This document shows, piece after piece, positions 8,026 to 16,592 of a stretch of DNA of 64,000 bases. Source of the stretch: Chryseosolibacter sp036402075 (GTDB lineage Bacteria; Bacteroidota; Bacteroidia; Cytophagales; Cyclobacteriaceae); assembly GCA_036402075.1 (NCBI GenBank), contig DASWTP010000284.1, positions 1-64,000 on the forward strand, written 5' to 3'. The position numbers and the translations under genes were made by a program. The notes below the pieces were generated by a model. It ran no database searches. It was given only the letters and a program-made list of their open reading frames with translations, and had not been told where the DNA came from. Position 1 is the first letter of the stretch; each line of letters opens with the position of its first letter.

Positions 8026-8619
8026 CTATCTGTTATAAAGTTCGTTGAGGGTCATTGCGTTATGAGGAAGGCCCTCTCCCGCTTTGTCGTGCAAATATAA
8101 GAAAACATCGTGGTGCTCGTTCATCACGTCTATCCATCCGGCAAGGCAAAGGTTGTCGCCAGGGATCAAGGAAACGTAGGTGGAAAGCAGCTCGGCATCG
8201 AACGCCTCACTGATAAAGAAAGCGTTCTCGCCTTTCATTTTATGACGGATGCAAATTTCACCGGCAACAATATTCGGCAAAGTGTAAACAAACAGCGCTG
8301 GACTGGGTACTGTCCTCGCGGCAGCTGCATAGCGCTTATCAGTATCGAGGCTCGCATGGGCATTCCCCAGGATCAATGAAGTCTTTTCGTCAGGCACCTT
8401 TTGGCCGCCATACCTTGTTCTAAACAAAACCTCTGCCGCCAGGAATCCCGCCTTGGAAAGATTGTCCATCTTATAAAACTTGGGATACTCGATTTCCAAA
8501 GCCAGGTACGCATCGACCAGGAAATCATCAAGAGGTTTTTGGCCCGAACTGAATACATCAACGCCATCCAGCTGAACTCTCTTGTTGACTATACGGCAAT
8601 AGTGCGTTATCATAGGCAT
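8026..8619 (-). CDS. Degenerate KS-fold protein of the polyene locus
   Basis: 197 residues. The stretch SLILGNAHASLDTDKRYA followed by PSPALFVYTLPNIVAGEI and KGENAFF resembles the core of ketosynthase-like (thiolase-fold) proteins. There is no nucleophilic Cys and none of the two catalytic His motifs, and the length is about half that of a ketosynthase. It is therefore probably non-catalytic, perhaps a partner or regulator of the active condensing enzymes. It lies one base upstream of the ACP gene and seven bases after the halogenase-like gene. I recognise the pattern from short proteins annotated as 3-oxoacyl-ACP synthase in Bacteroidota pigment loci, without a proven function. Confidence 0.7.
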   Translation of the reverse strand: MPMITHYCRIVNKRVQLDGVDVFSSGQKPLDDFLVDAYLALEIEYPKFYKMDNLSKAGFLAAEVLFRTRYGGQKVPDEKTSLILGNAHASLDTDKRYAAAARTVPSPALFVYTLPNIVAGEICIRHKMKGENAFFISEAFDAELLSTYVSLIPGDNLCLAGWIDVMNEHHDVFLYLHDKAGEGLPHNAMTLNELYNR

Positions 8620-8626
8620 TCAGAAA

Positions 8627-9868
8627 TCAGGTAGTCTCGAGGCGCTGCTGCACATCGATTAATTTCGCAAGGCGTCTCACGTTGCGCTCATGGTCCTTCA
8701 CATAGGGATTGGATTGGTCCCACACATACCCGGCAAGCACTGAGCAAATCTGGCGCTTGATTGCTGCGTCCGAATTCTTGGCGAAAAATATTTTCTCGAG
8801 CGTTCCATCATACCACGCCATCACGTACGTGCGGAAGGTATCTACCCCCTGCTGAATAAGTTTTGTATACTCGTCCTCCCAGTTCACGTTCTTGCCCTTT
8901 AGTTTTTTTACGACTAGCGAGCTTGCCAAATGACTTGATACGGTGGCAAACATAACACCAGACGAAAAGATCGGATCGAGGAATTCTGTGACGTTGCCGG
9001 TCAGCACAAACCCTTTGCCGTAGAAGGAATCTGTCGTTGCAGACCACGCTTCAAGCTTGCGCGGCTCAAACACACGATCGGCACCGCCAAAGCGCGCTTT
9101 CAGGTAGGGATGGCCGTTGATCAAAGTGGTATACTGCTCATCCAGATCGCCTTCGATCCGCTCAAAGAATTCGAAATCACCAACGAAGCCAAGAGATGTA
9201 ATGCCGGAGGAAAACGGGATTATCCAAACCCAAACTCCCGGAGCATACAAAACCACTATGATGCGATTCGGCTCCTCAAATTTCATCCGGTGCTTATCCT
9301 GCACATGAGCGAAAACCGCTTTGCGCGGATCCAGGTTTGAAGGTTTATCCAGCTTAAACAGGCGGGGAATAACGCGGCCATAGCCACTGGCATCTACAAT
9401 AAATTTAGCTTTGATCTGCTCCTTTGCTCCATCCTTTGTTTGTACTGTCGTCAGCGAGCTCTCGTCTTCGAAGAATTCAATATTCGTTACCGTGGTTTCG
9501 AACTGAATGGGTACACCTTTGCGCTGTACTTCCTCAGCCAGCGTTAGATCAAATTCGGCCCGGGGAACCTGCCATGTCCAGGTCCATCCATTCGTAAACT
9601 GTTCGGTAAAATTAAAGTCTGAAACGCTATCGTCTTTTAGAAACTTGGCTCCGAATTTTTGCTGAAAGTTCTTTGCCTTCACCGCTTCGAGCAAACCCGC
9701 AGCTTCGAGCACTTCCATGCACCGCGGAAGCAGGCTTTCGCCAATCACAAATCGCGGGAATTTCTCGCGCTCAACAACGTTAACCCGGAGCCCCGCCTGA
9801 TCAATGATGGAAGCGGCAATACTTCCTGCAGGCCCGGCTCCGATCACCAGCACATCTGTTTCTATCAT
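8627..9868 (-). CDS. Flavin-dependent halogenase-like oxidoreductase
   Basis: 413 residues. The N-terminal FAD-binding motif is VLVIGAGPAGS (residues 7-16), followed by GESLLPR at 43-49. The halogenase signature WxWxIP is present as WVWIIP at 213-218, and a Lys at position 71 (QQKFGAKF) lies where flavin-dependent halogenases keep their catalytic Lys. Some flexirubins are chlorinated on the aryl ring, so chlorination of the aryl head while bound to ACP is a reasonable role. A plain hydroxylase or a geranylgeranyl-reductase-like enzyme remains possible. It stands alone before a 190-base spacer that separates it from the O-methyltransferase. Confidence 0.8.
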   Translation of the reverse strand: MIETDVLVIGAGPAGSIAASIIDQAGLRVNVVEREKFPRFVIGESLLPRCMEVLEAAGLLEAVKAKNFQQKFGAKFLKDDSVSDFNFTEQFTNGWTWTWQVPRAEFDLTLAEEVQRKGVPIQFETTVTNIEFFEDESSLTTVQTKDGAKEQIKAKFIVDASGYGRVIPRLFKLDKPSNLDPRKAVFAHVQDKHRMKFEEPNRIIVVLYAPGVWVWIIPFSSGITSLGFVGDFEFFERIEGDLDEQYTTLINGHPYLKARFGGADRVFEPRKLEAWSATTDSFYGKGFVLTGNVTEFLDPIFSSGVMFATVSSHLASSLVVKKLKGKNVNWEDEYTKLIQQGVDTFRTYVMAWYDGTLEKIFFAKNSDAAIKRQICSVLAGYVWDQSNPYVKDHERNVRRLAKLIDVQQRLETT

Positions 9869-10058
9869 GTTCTAATGGAATTCATTACAAAGAAACTCAG
9901 TTAAAATCACAATGTGAGCAACAGGTAGGTTTTTTTGTCAAAAGCTATTGGCTTTTAGCCACTGGCTACTGCCCAAGGCTACCAGCTTTAATAGAGCTTT
10001 ACTTTGCTGTCACCCAGTTACGGTCTTGCAGCCGAAAGGCAACAGCCAATGGCCATTG
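9869..10058. repeat. Spacer with degenerate TGGC/GGCTA word repeats
   Basis: The spacer between the methyltransferase stop and the halogenase-like start contains imperfect repeats built from words such as AGCTATTGGCT, AGCCACTGGCTA and CAAGGCTACCAGC (about 9940-9990), and again CAGCCAATGGCCATTGC near 10034. The words occur in both orientations, so short hairpins can form. It is one of several intergenic spaces in this window with its own low-complexity vocabulary. I see no gene or clear promoter in it. Confidence 0.5.
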
Positions 10059-11123
10059 CTATTTTGGTTTACACACAAGAAGAGTATGGCTAACACCAAT
10101 AAGATCTTTCTGTTCCTCCACAACAAAGCCTGCTTCGCGAACGTAGCCAATAAAATTCTCCGAGTGGTACATCTGGCTGTTACCGTTCGCCATTGCAGTG
10201 AAGTACAAGGACGTTTGCTGCAGTGCGAACGCAGAGGCTTTAAACCTTTGCCGATTCCAGAACGGCTCCAAAATGTACACCCGACCATTTCCAGAAAGGG
10301 CTTTATGACAACGCCTGAGAATCGATTTAATTTGTTCGTCAGAAAAGCAATCGAGGAATTGGCTCATCCAGATCGCATCGAAATTCTGTGGGAACGGTAG
10401 GCTCTCGTCAAGAATATTAGTTTCGAAAAATGAAATGCGGCCCGACAGTCCCTTCTGGGCAATTTGTTTTTTCGCCATATCCACCTGGCCAGGCAAATCC
10501 ATAATGGTAACCTGAACTGCCGGATCATATTCCGCACATTGGATGGCCCATTTGCCTGTGTTGCCACCGATGTCAAGTAAGGTTTTTGGTTTATTGTCGA
10601 ACACATACGGCAGCACGTCTGGGAACGCGTAGTCCGAATAAAAATGATCGAAAGCAAACCAGCTTTTCTGGACCTGGGCCGGCAGCTTGGACAGGGCTTC
10701 ATAGATGGTCGGCCAGTTACCAAAAACTTTCAGCCCTTCGGGCTTCTCATTCTTGACGCTTTCATCCAAATAGAACATTCCATTGTAACAGACGTCATGT
10801 ATAAAGTCCATGTTGACTTTTGTCAGCGTGTCGTGCAGAAGAAAGGACGCTGTCTTGGTTACGAAATATTTATCACTGCGAAACGTAAGCAGCCCAATGC
10901 CAAGCGCTGCCTCAACCAGAACTCGCACACCGTACTGTGGAAGCTTTACCTTGCTGACGATCTCATCCAGGGTGAGTCCATTTACATTACTTTCGACAGC
11001 CTTTAAAATGCCCGAATCGCGAAGCACACGACTGGTTTGAAATACCACGGGGGCAAATGCAATCCATTGTGCTTTTTCTTTTGCTTCAAGTGCTGAAAGG
11101 GTGTCCTTTTCGTAAAAATCCAT
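10059..11123 (-). CDS. SAM-dependent O-methyltransferase
   Basis: I choose the start MDFYEKD at 11121-11123; a longer frame to 11186 would overlap the upstream ketosynthase and begins with an atypical Cys-rich stretch. The protein has an N-terminal winged-helix/dimerisation region, then a class I methyltransferase domain with motif I LLDIGGNTGKW, VTIMDLPGQ and DAIWMSQFLDCFSD. The layout is that of small-molecule O-methyltransferases acting on phenolic hydroxyls. Flexirubin-type aryl heads can carry O- or C-methyl groups, so modification of the tyrosine-derived aryl ring is likely, though the target is not proven. Confidence 0.85.
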   Translation of the reverse strand: MDFYEKDTLSALEAKEKAQWIAFAPVVFQTSRVLRDSGILKAVESNVNGLTLDEIVSKVKLPQYGVRVLVEAALGIGLLTFRSDKYFVTKTASFLLHDTLTKVNMDFIHDVCYNGMFYLDESVKNEKPEGLKVFGNWPTIYEALSKLPAQVQKSWFAFDHFYSDYAFPDVLPYVFDNKPKTLLDIGGNTGKWAIQCAEYDPAVQVTIMDLPGQVDMAKKQIAQKGLSGRISFFETNILDESLPFPQNFDAIWMSQFLDCFSDEQIKSILRRCHKALSGNGRVYILEPFWNRQRFKASAFALQQTSLYFTAMANGNSQMYHSENFIGYVREAGFVVEEQKDLIGVSHTLLVCKPK

Positions 11124-11149
11124 TGATAGTATAATAAGTAAGGCCGAAG

Positions 11150-12289
11150 TTAAGAATGTTTCTGCAGAACTATTGCAGCATTGCATCCTCCGAAACCGGA
11201 GGCAGTTTTTAAGACAGTTTTCAGATCGGTTGAGGATGACTCCTGGATAATGTTCAACGGTTGTGAAACACCACTCACAGAGAAACCTAATGATCGGATG
11301 AGTCGGTTATTTAAAAGGCTATGGATGCTAATGATGAGTTCGACCACACCCGCAGCTCCAAGCGTATGTCCGTAATAGCCTTTGAGACTATTCAGTGGTA
11401 CATGGCTAAGCCTAGCCAGACTGAACGCTTTCGCCTCCATTTCATCGTTGTAGATTGTGGCTGTGCCGTGGGCTGAGATAAAATCAATGTCGGAGGGTTG
11501 AAGATTACTTTCCTCAAGGGCGGTTGTAATTGCAAGCGCAAGTTCTTCGCCCGTTCGTGAAGGCCCCGAAATATGATTCGCATCGTTGGTGAGCCCCGAG
11601 CCCATCACCTCGATCCGTTCTGCTGCCGGAAAATCTTCAGGTTTTGATGACAGTAAAATGGCGGCAGCAGCCTCACCCAGATTAATACCGGTTCGGTTTT
11701 TGTCAAACGGCTTGCAGGCATCGCTGCTCAACGCTCCGAGACTTTGAAAACCCGACACAACAAAACTTGTAAGCTCATCGGCACCGATCACCAGCGCGTG
11801 ATCAAACGTTCCCGCCTGCAAATAACGTTTTGCCACAGTCACAGCCATCACACCAGAAATACACGCATTCGAAACGGTGATCACATTTTGAAAGCCAACA
11901 TAATTCGCGATATGCTTTGCTGTAGCGTGAAGGCGGAGACGAGGATCGTCAGGTGTTCGTTTAAGCAAGTCGATATTTCCCTTTGTGGTCGACAGGATCA
12001 ACAGCGTGCGGGACGATGACAGTGGGTAGCGAGAGATGATGCCCCGGATCGCATCGACACACATTTGCTCAAATCGCGTCAGGTCATTTTCTATGGTGAT
12101 TCCCACAACCTGGCCCGCGTGGATTGGCGATGTGGTGATGGCAGGATCTGTTATCTCCCTGAGGCCCGACACCGAATCGACAACATTTCGAAAGTTCTCT
12201 TCGCTGGTGTTTCCGAGCGGAGAAACGATCGAATCTGCGACCACCCAAACGCTCTTTCTCGCTACAACAGGTTCCATTTCTTCTTCCAC
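11150..12289 (-). CDS. Beta-ketoacyl-ACP synthase (second active KS)
   Basis: 379 residues with a complete condensing-enzyme triad: Cys143 in SNACISG, His274 in SAHGTATIYNDEME, His308 in YYGHTLGAAG. It differs clearly from the KS at 6568-7761, so it may handle another stage such as initiation from the aryl-ACP starter. The start could be the first Met or Met5 (12277); both overlap the 3' end of the upstream thioesterase gene (12262-12678), so translation is coupled. Confidence 0.9.
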   Translation of the reverse strand: MEEEMEPVVARKSVWVVADSIVSPLGNTSEENFRNVVDSVSGLREITDPAITTSPIHAGQVVGITIENDLTRFEQMCVDAIRGIISRYPLSSSRTLLILSTTKGNIDLLKRTPDDPRLRLHATAKHIANYVGFQNVITVSNACISGVMAVTVAKRYLQAGTFDHALVIGADELTSFVVSGFQSLGALSSDACKPFDKNRTGINLGEAAAAILLSSKPEDFPAAERIEVMGSGLTNDANHISGPSRTGEELALAITTALEESNLQPSDIDFISAHGTATIYNDEMEAKAFSLARLSHVPLNSLKGYYGHTLGAAGVVELIISIHSLLNNRLIRSLGFSVSGVSQPLNIIQESSSTDLKTVLKTASGFGGCNAAIVLQKHS

Positions 12290-12678
12290 TTTTCGAAGAA
12301 CTCCGGCATGGTGAGTTCAAGAGCAAACGTTCTGGCGTTCACAAAAACCTGCAGTGACTGGCCCGTAGCTACGAGGTTACGTGATTTGCTTTCGTAGATC
12401 TTATATTCAAACTTAAGTTTGGCCGCGGCAGAATTGATATAGGTCGTCTCAACAATAACGGAGTCGCCATAACGTAACGGCTTCTTGTAGTCGCAATTGA
12501 CGGAGACGACCGGCACCGCCAGCCCGTTGTGATAAAAATCAAGGTACGCGATGCCGTAGCGCTTACCGAACGCTTCACGGCCATCTTCAAAATAGCGGAT
12601 GTAGTGCCCATGCCAGACGATGCCGAGAGGGTCTGCTTCATTAAACTTTACAACAACTTCTGTCTGGTCTGTGAGCAC
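12262..12678 (-). CDS. Hotdog acyl-CoA/ACP thioesterase (4HBT/YbgC type)
   Basis: 138 residues with the 4-hydroxybenzoyl-CoA thioesterase pattern: FNEADPLGIVWHGHYIRYFED, with Asp16 in the catalytic position followed by the conserved G...H..Y.R.FE. Thioesterases of this class are regular members of aryl-polyene loci (ApeK-like) and would release or edit ACP-bound acyl chains. It overlaps the ketosynthase gene 11150-12289 and follows the secreted protein gene (12682-13326) by three bases. Confidence 0.88.
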   Translation of the reverse strand: MLTDQTEVVVKFNEADPLGIVWHGHYIRYFEDGREAFGKRYGIAYLDFYHNGLAVPVVSVNCDYKKPLRYGDSVIVETTYINSAAAKLKFEYKIYESKSRNLVATGQSLQVFVNARTFALELTMPEFFEKWKKKWNLL

Positions 12679-12681
12679 GTT

Positions 12682-13326
12682 TTAGAATTTACGATAATAT
12701 TTTTTCTTCCAGTTTTCGAATTCCTTTCGCTTGATCTTATTGATGATGTCGTAGATTGCGTTGGCCCAGTAATTTCTGAGACCAACTCCACCTGGGCCAC
12801 CGGTAACACGTTCTGTAAACAAAACCTCTTTGGTATCCATGTTTACAAACGTAACCCACACGGACGCTTCGTCTTTCAGTTTGTTAAAGCTTTCAACATT
12901 AAAAATGATACCAATGCCCGTGTTTTTTTTAAAGTCGTAGTCGGCAATGATGGAAGCGATGTCATTTTCACGGAGGTGATTGTGATCATTTTCATCGTTA
13001 GAAAACATTTCTGAAATATCGAGGCTGGCATTATGATCTTTCGCCACATCCAGACCTTCGTCCAGGGCGTCTTTCTGAATGGCCGACTTCACATTGAACT
13101 TGTCATGCTCTTTCAGCATCAGGTCATTCCACGATTCCATCAAATGCATGACGTCAGAAGTTGAACCGAAACGTTCGCGATCACCGATGAACTTCGCACC
13201 CGTGAGATCAATTCCCAGCCACGTCACTTTGGTCTTACGCTCGAAGATGTCCTTAACGTCCTGCGCGAACGTTGACGTGGTGGTGAGCAGGATCGCTCCA
13301 AACAAGGCAAACTTACTTTTTAGCAT
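12682..13326 (-). CDS. Secreted protein of unknown function
   Basis: 214 residues starting with a typical signal peptide (MLKSKFALFGAILLTTTSTFAQ). The mature protein has WLGIDLTGAKFIGD near its start, then a long region with many charged residues, a segment GIGIIFNVESFNK...ASVWVTFVNM, and a very basic C-terminus (KIKRKEFENWKKKYYRKF). I recognise no catalytic motif. It resembles conserved periplasmic proteins of Bacteroidota. Its place inside the pigment operon, between a dehydratase-like gene and the thioesterase, is the only hint of function. Confidence 0.7.
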   Translation of the reverse strand: MLKSKFALFGAILLTTTSTFAQDVKDIFERKTKVTWLGIDLTGAKFIGDRERFGSTSDVMHLMESWNDLMLKEHDKFNVKSAIQKDALDEGLDVAKDHNASLDISEMFSNDENDHNHLRENDIASIIADYDFKKNTGIGIIFNVESFNKLKDEASVWVTFVNMDTKEVLFTERVTGGPGGVGLRNYWANAIYDIINKIKRKEFENWKKKYYRKF

Positions 13327-13342
13327 ATCGAAAGTTTTTTAG

Positions 13343-13777
13343 TTATGCTTTCACAAATATCCGCATTTCGCACCGGCAGCACTCTTCGCCCTCTCCATCC
13401 TTTACGATGCCCTCTGCCAGCGTTACATCCATCACCTGGTTTACGATACGGATAGAAGTGGTGATACGAGAATTTACCGCTGGAAGTTTAGTGATGGAAA
13501 GGCTCTTAACGGCCGCAATATACCCTAAAGGAACGGGAATTTGTTTAAGGAAGCACTGGTAGCCAACCTGGGCTGCAGCGGTCTGTGCAATGTTCTCCAC
13601 GAGCCCCGGCTCCGCAAGTGTTCCTGCGTCAACAAAAATGTTGTCGTTTCGTATTTCAAGCTGAGTTACCGAATGGGTTTCGCTCGCTTCAACCAGGTCA
13701 TCGACCATCACGATCGGATGTCGTTGCGGAATAAAGTCAGTGATATTTCGTTTTGTGGCCAGCATTAATTCATCCAA
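13343..13777 (-). CDS. ApeP-like 3-hydroxyacyl-ACP dehydratase (hotdog)
   Basis: 144 residues. The motifs IPQRHPIVMVD (His20) and LAEPGLVENIAQTAAAQVGY are those of the ApeP-type dehydratases of aryl-polyene systems, which form the trans double bonds after each ketoreduction. Unlike the hotdog protein at 3225-3596 this one keeps an acidic residue in the active helix (Glu61). It overlaps the upstream acyltransferase gene by 13 bases. Confidence 0.85.
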   Translation of the reverse strand: MDELMLATKRNITDFIPQRHPIVMVDDLVEASETHSVTQLEIRNDNIFVDAGTLAEPGLVENIAQTAAAQVGYQCFLKQIPVPLGYIAAVKSLSITKLPAVNSRITTSIRIVNQVMDVTLAEGIVKDGEGEECCRCEMRIFVKA

Positions 13778-14649
13778 AAGTTATAATAATTAAACCACTG
13801 TTCGGGGTAGCGTTTCACTTTTTGTTCGAGGTCGTTTTTAAAAGTTTCGGATAAACGTTCGGAAAACTGCGTCTTCGTTTCGGTGTCGGTTTTCTTTTGC
13901 AAAGGGCTTCCGAAGAAATGATAGTGCGAGTGAGATTCTTTCATGGCGAATACGATGGAGACCGGCACATTGAAGCCAGCCGCGAGTTGGAACGGCCCAA
14001 GCGGGAAGATCGCGGGGGCACCGAGGAAATTTTTTGAAATAGTTTTATTTCCGGGAAGAAAACGGTCGGCATGGAGGCAGATCAGTTCGTTGCGTCCCAG
14101 GGCATCGCCAATAGCATACACGTGCGACATATCGTTTTTGATAACGATCACGTTGAAATTCTTGCCGCCCGTAACACCTTCGACATAGGCCTTTATCTGC
14201 TGGTGTTCGCCATCAAACATGACCACGTTGATTTTTGAGTTCAATCGCTTGAGTAAATGCCCTGCGGCTTCCCAATTGCCGACATGGGCGCTAAGAAGGA
14301 TTCCACCTCTGCCCTGCCGCGCCATCTCCCGCAGGTTTTCTTCGCCATCGAATTCATAGCTGAACTTGTTTTCAATGCCTGCCATCACAATGATCTTGTC
14401 GAGCAGCGTTTGGCCAAACACATAGTAGTTACTGTAAATCTTAAACAAGGACTTAATTTTTCCAAAGCCGATGCGCTTTCGGAAATAATGATAGATGTGT
14501 CGGGATGAGGACCAGGAAAATAAAAAGTAGTAGAGCGAAACGAATCGCAACAAGAAATAGGCAGGCAAAACACCGAATGTCTTACAAACAAATACAAAGA
14601 TCCTGTATCCGAGCTTGTTTCCTTTGGATTTGCCTGCCCACTGAGGCAT
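13765..14649 (-). CDS. LpxL/HtrB-family lipid acyltransferase
   Basis: 294 residues with an N-terminal hydrophobic anchor (about residues 15-48) and the HxxxxE acyltransferase motif as HVGNWE (His122, Glu127). GRNELICLHADRF and GAPAIFPLGPFQLAAG further match the lysophospholipid/lipid A acyltransferase family. In aryl-polyene and flexirubin loci such enzymes probably attach the polyene acyl chain to its lipid or resorcinol partner at the inner membrane. The acceptor is inferred. It overlaps the dehydratase gene and ends two bases from the ACP stop. Confidence 0.87.
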   Translation of the reverse strand: MPQWAGKSKGNKLGYRIFVFVCKTFGVLPAYFLLRFVSLYYFLFSWSSSRHIYHYFRKRIGFGKIKSLFKIYSNYYVFGQTLLDKIIVMAGIENKFSYEFDGEENLREMARQGRGGILLSAHVGNWEAAGHLLKRLNSKINVVMFDGEHQQIKAYVEGVTGGKNFNVIVIKNDMSHVYAIGDALGRNELICLHADRFLPGNKTISKNFLGAPAIFPLGPFQLAAGFNVPVSIVFAMKESHSHYHFFGSPLQKKTDTETKTQFSERLSETFKNDLEQKVKRYPEQWFNYYNFWMN

Positions 14650-14650
14650 A

Positions 14651-14911
14651 TTATGCGCTCACCTTTTCGCCTACGCGGTTATTAACGTAATCGTAAAAAT
14701 TCTGGAAGGTAACAATGCCCTGAAAGTCCTCAGGTTTTACCTTAAAACCGAAATTACTTTCAATCACCACCACCAGGTCAATGTAGTCAAGGCTGTCGAG
14801 TTCGAGGGTCTCGCGCAAATTAGCTTCCGGGGTAATTTTTCCAGCTTCAACTTCGAATTCTTCAACAAGGAACCCGTTGATCCGCTCAATTATGCTTTCT
14901 TTATCCATCAC
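14651..14911 (-). CDS. Acyl carrier protein (second)
   Basis: 86 residues with the carrier motif LELDSLDYIDLVVV, Ser40 being the phosphopantetheine site. It lies one base from the ketosynthase at 14913-16136 and one base from the acyltransferase, the usual spacing for an ACP that hands its product to both. The sequence differs from the ACP at 7764-8024. Confidence 0.93.
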   Translation of the reverse strand: MMDKESIIERINGFLVEEFEVEAGKITPEANLRETLELDSLDYIDLVVVIESNFGFKVKPEDFQGIVTFQNFYDYVNNRVGEKVSA

Positions 14912-14912
14912 T

Positions 14913-16136
14913 TTAAGTATTCCATTTTTTCACAATCAGGCTGGAGTTCGTGCCTCCAAAACCAAAAGAGTTTGACAAAAATACGTCAATATTTTTATTC
15001 GTAGCCTTGGTAACAATATTAAGGTTGGCAGAATGTTCGTCAGGGGTTTCAAAGTTGATATTTGGGGCGATAAATGAGTTCTCCATCATCAAAAGGGAGT
15101 ATACGATTTCGCTCGCACCCGCCATCCAGCATTCGTGTCCCGTCATCGATTTAGTAGAGCTTACAGGCGTTCTCGCGGCTCCAAACACATCGTTTATTGC
15201 CTGGGCTTCGCTCGCATCACCCGCTGGGGTAGAAGTTGCGTGCGCGTTGATGTAGTCGACTTGCGAGGCGCTCAAACCGGAGTTTTTCATGGCCATGCGC
15301 AGGGATCTTGCCGGACCTAAAACACTCGGATTAGAAATATGCTCACCATTCGATGAAAATCCGTAACCGATAATTTCACCGAGGATCTTCGCCCCACGTT
15401 TCTGGGCGGATTCCAGGCTTTCAACAATCACAGTTGCCGCACCTCCACTGGGAACAAGACCATCGCGACTTTTATCAAACGGGCGACTCGCTTTCGTTGG
15501 ATCGTCTTCACGGATTGAAAATGCACCCAGCGCATCAAAATTTCCCATCGAGTAAATATTCGTTTCCTGCGCGCCTCCACAAATGATGAGGTCTTGCATG
15601 CCGTTACGAATGAACATATAAGCCAACCCGATTGAATGAGAACCGCTTGCACAGGCTGCGCTGATGGTGAAGTTGATTCCCTTCAACCGGAAAATAGTTG
15701 CCAGGTTCATGTTTACCGTTGAATTCAATACCTGGAACACTGAGCCCGATCCTACCATTACGGTGTCTTTTTTGGCACGGATGATGTCAATCGCTTCGAT
15801 CACGGGCTGCGCGGAGCTATCGTTCCCGAAAATCACACCCACTTCATTCGCATCGAGGTAATCCTGGTCCAACCCCGCATGCTTTAAGGCTTCAACCGTG
15901 CTTACATAGGCATACTCGCCTTGCTCGGGTAACATAATCCGGGCGCGTCTGTCTAGCACACCTTTGAGCTGTGGCCGTTCAACAAAACCCGTCAACCCTG
16001 AGCGATAACCCATAGCTTTCCGTTGAGGGTCAAGAATGATCCCGGATTTTCCCTGGTATAGGGAATCCCTCACCTCATCAAGATTTTTGCCTATGCAGGA
16101 ATAAATTCCTAAACCGGTAATTACTACCCGATTCAT
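14913..16136 (-). CDS. Beta-ketoacyl-ACP synthase (third active KS)
   Basis: 407 residues, KAS I/II type. The triad is complete: Cys162 in SAACASGSHSIG, His299 in NAHATSTPAGD, His334 in MTGHECWMAG. The HATSTPAGD and TKSMTGHE patterns are closest to the FabB/FabF branch used in aryl-polyene loci (ApeR-like). It seems to be the first gene of the large minus-strand pigment operon: a candidate promoter lies about 50 bases upstream and the next gene upstream (FabG) ends 457 bases away. Confidence 0.92.
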   Translation of the reverse strand: MNRVVITGLGIYSCIGKNLDEVRDSLYQGKSGIILDPQRKAMGYRSGLTGFVERPQLKGVLDRRARIMLPEQGEYAYVSTVEALKHAGLDQDYLDANEVGVIFGNDSSAQPVIEAIDIIRAKKDTVMVGSGSVFQVLNSTVNMNLATIFRLKGINFTISAACASGSHSIGLAYMFIRNGMQDLIICGGAQETNIYSMGNFDALGAFSIREDDPTKASRPFDKSRDGLVPSGGAATVIVESLESAQKRGAKILGEIIGYGFSSNGEHISNPSVLGPARSLRMAMKNSGLSASQVDYINAHATSTPAGDASEAQAINDVFGAARTPVSSTKSMTGHECWMAGASEIVYSLLMMENSFIAPNINFETPDEHSANLNIVTKATNKNIDVFLSNSFGFGGTNSSLIVKKWNT

Positions 16137-16183
16137 TTTATTGAGTGCTAGTTACTGTAAAACAAGGGGTTTGAAGCGGAGTG

Positions 16184-16212
16184 CAAAGTAAGCTGCATGC
16201 ATACCATTTCAA
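16184..16212 (-). promoter_or_regulatory. Candidate promoter of the pigment operon
   Basis: On the minus strand, TTG (16210-16212) is followed after 18 bases by TTACTTTG (16184-16191), close to the Bacteroidota consensus TTG-N19-TAnnTTTG with one mismatch in the -7 element. It lies about 50 bases before the ketosynthase start at 16136. Found by eye. Confidence 0.4.
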
Positions 16213-16407
16213 GTACAGCAAAAATAAAGAAATTAATGAAGTTTACGCGGTCTGTACGAAAGGGGTAACAACACGGAGGTAATTTTCGAGTTGATTTTCG
16301 CGTAAATGAAGCGGCTTTAGAGTGGGATGGTTTTCAGCGCCTTTTAATTATTCCCCCGACCTGATGCCGCAATTGGCACTGCTGCGCTCCGCACCCCCTT
16401 TTAAGAC

Positions 16408-16569
16408 CGTCACCTCGAAGTCTGCGCATTTTCATGGAAGTCAAAATCACTCCGAGAGGTTCTGACCACGATATAACTACCACGTGCTCTTAATTTAGGG
16501 CCTGCTCAGCTCAGTACCTCTCGATTGTGATCTCGCATTTCATAGTGAGTGTGTGGACTCGAGGTGACG
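16408..16569. other. Large nested inverted-repeat element (possible structured RNA or MITE-like)
   Basis: Between fabG and the first ketosynthase, CGTCACCTCGA (16408-16418) is matched by its exact reverse complement at 16559-16569; with one bulged A the outer stem extends by a further GTC/GAC. Inside it a second stem pairs ATCAC (16446-16450) and CGAGAGGT (16453-16460) with ACCTCTCG (16516-16523) and GTGAT (16527-16531), around a 2/3-base internal loop. The direct word TTTTAA flanks both sides (16399-16404 and 16571-16576), which could be chance or a target duplication. The remaining sequence of the spacer (16137-16592) holds no convincing gene. Confidence 0.6.
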
Positions 16570-16592
16570 ATTTTAACTCAGAGCGTACCTTG

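Noticed and set aside
16399..16576. Calling the nested inverted repeat an insertion element
   Set aside because: The TTTTAA words are not placed symmetrically to the inverted repeats and no other copy is visible in the window, so it is listed only as a structural element.
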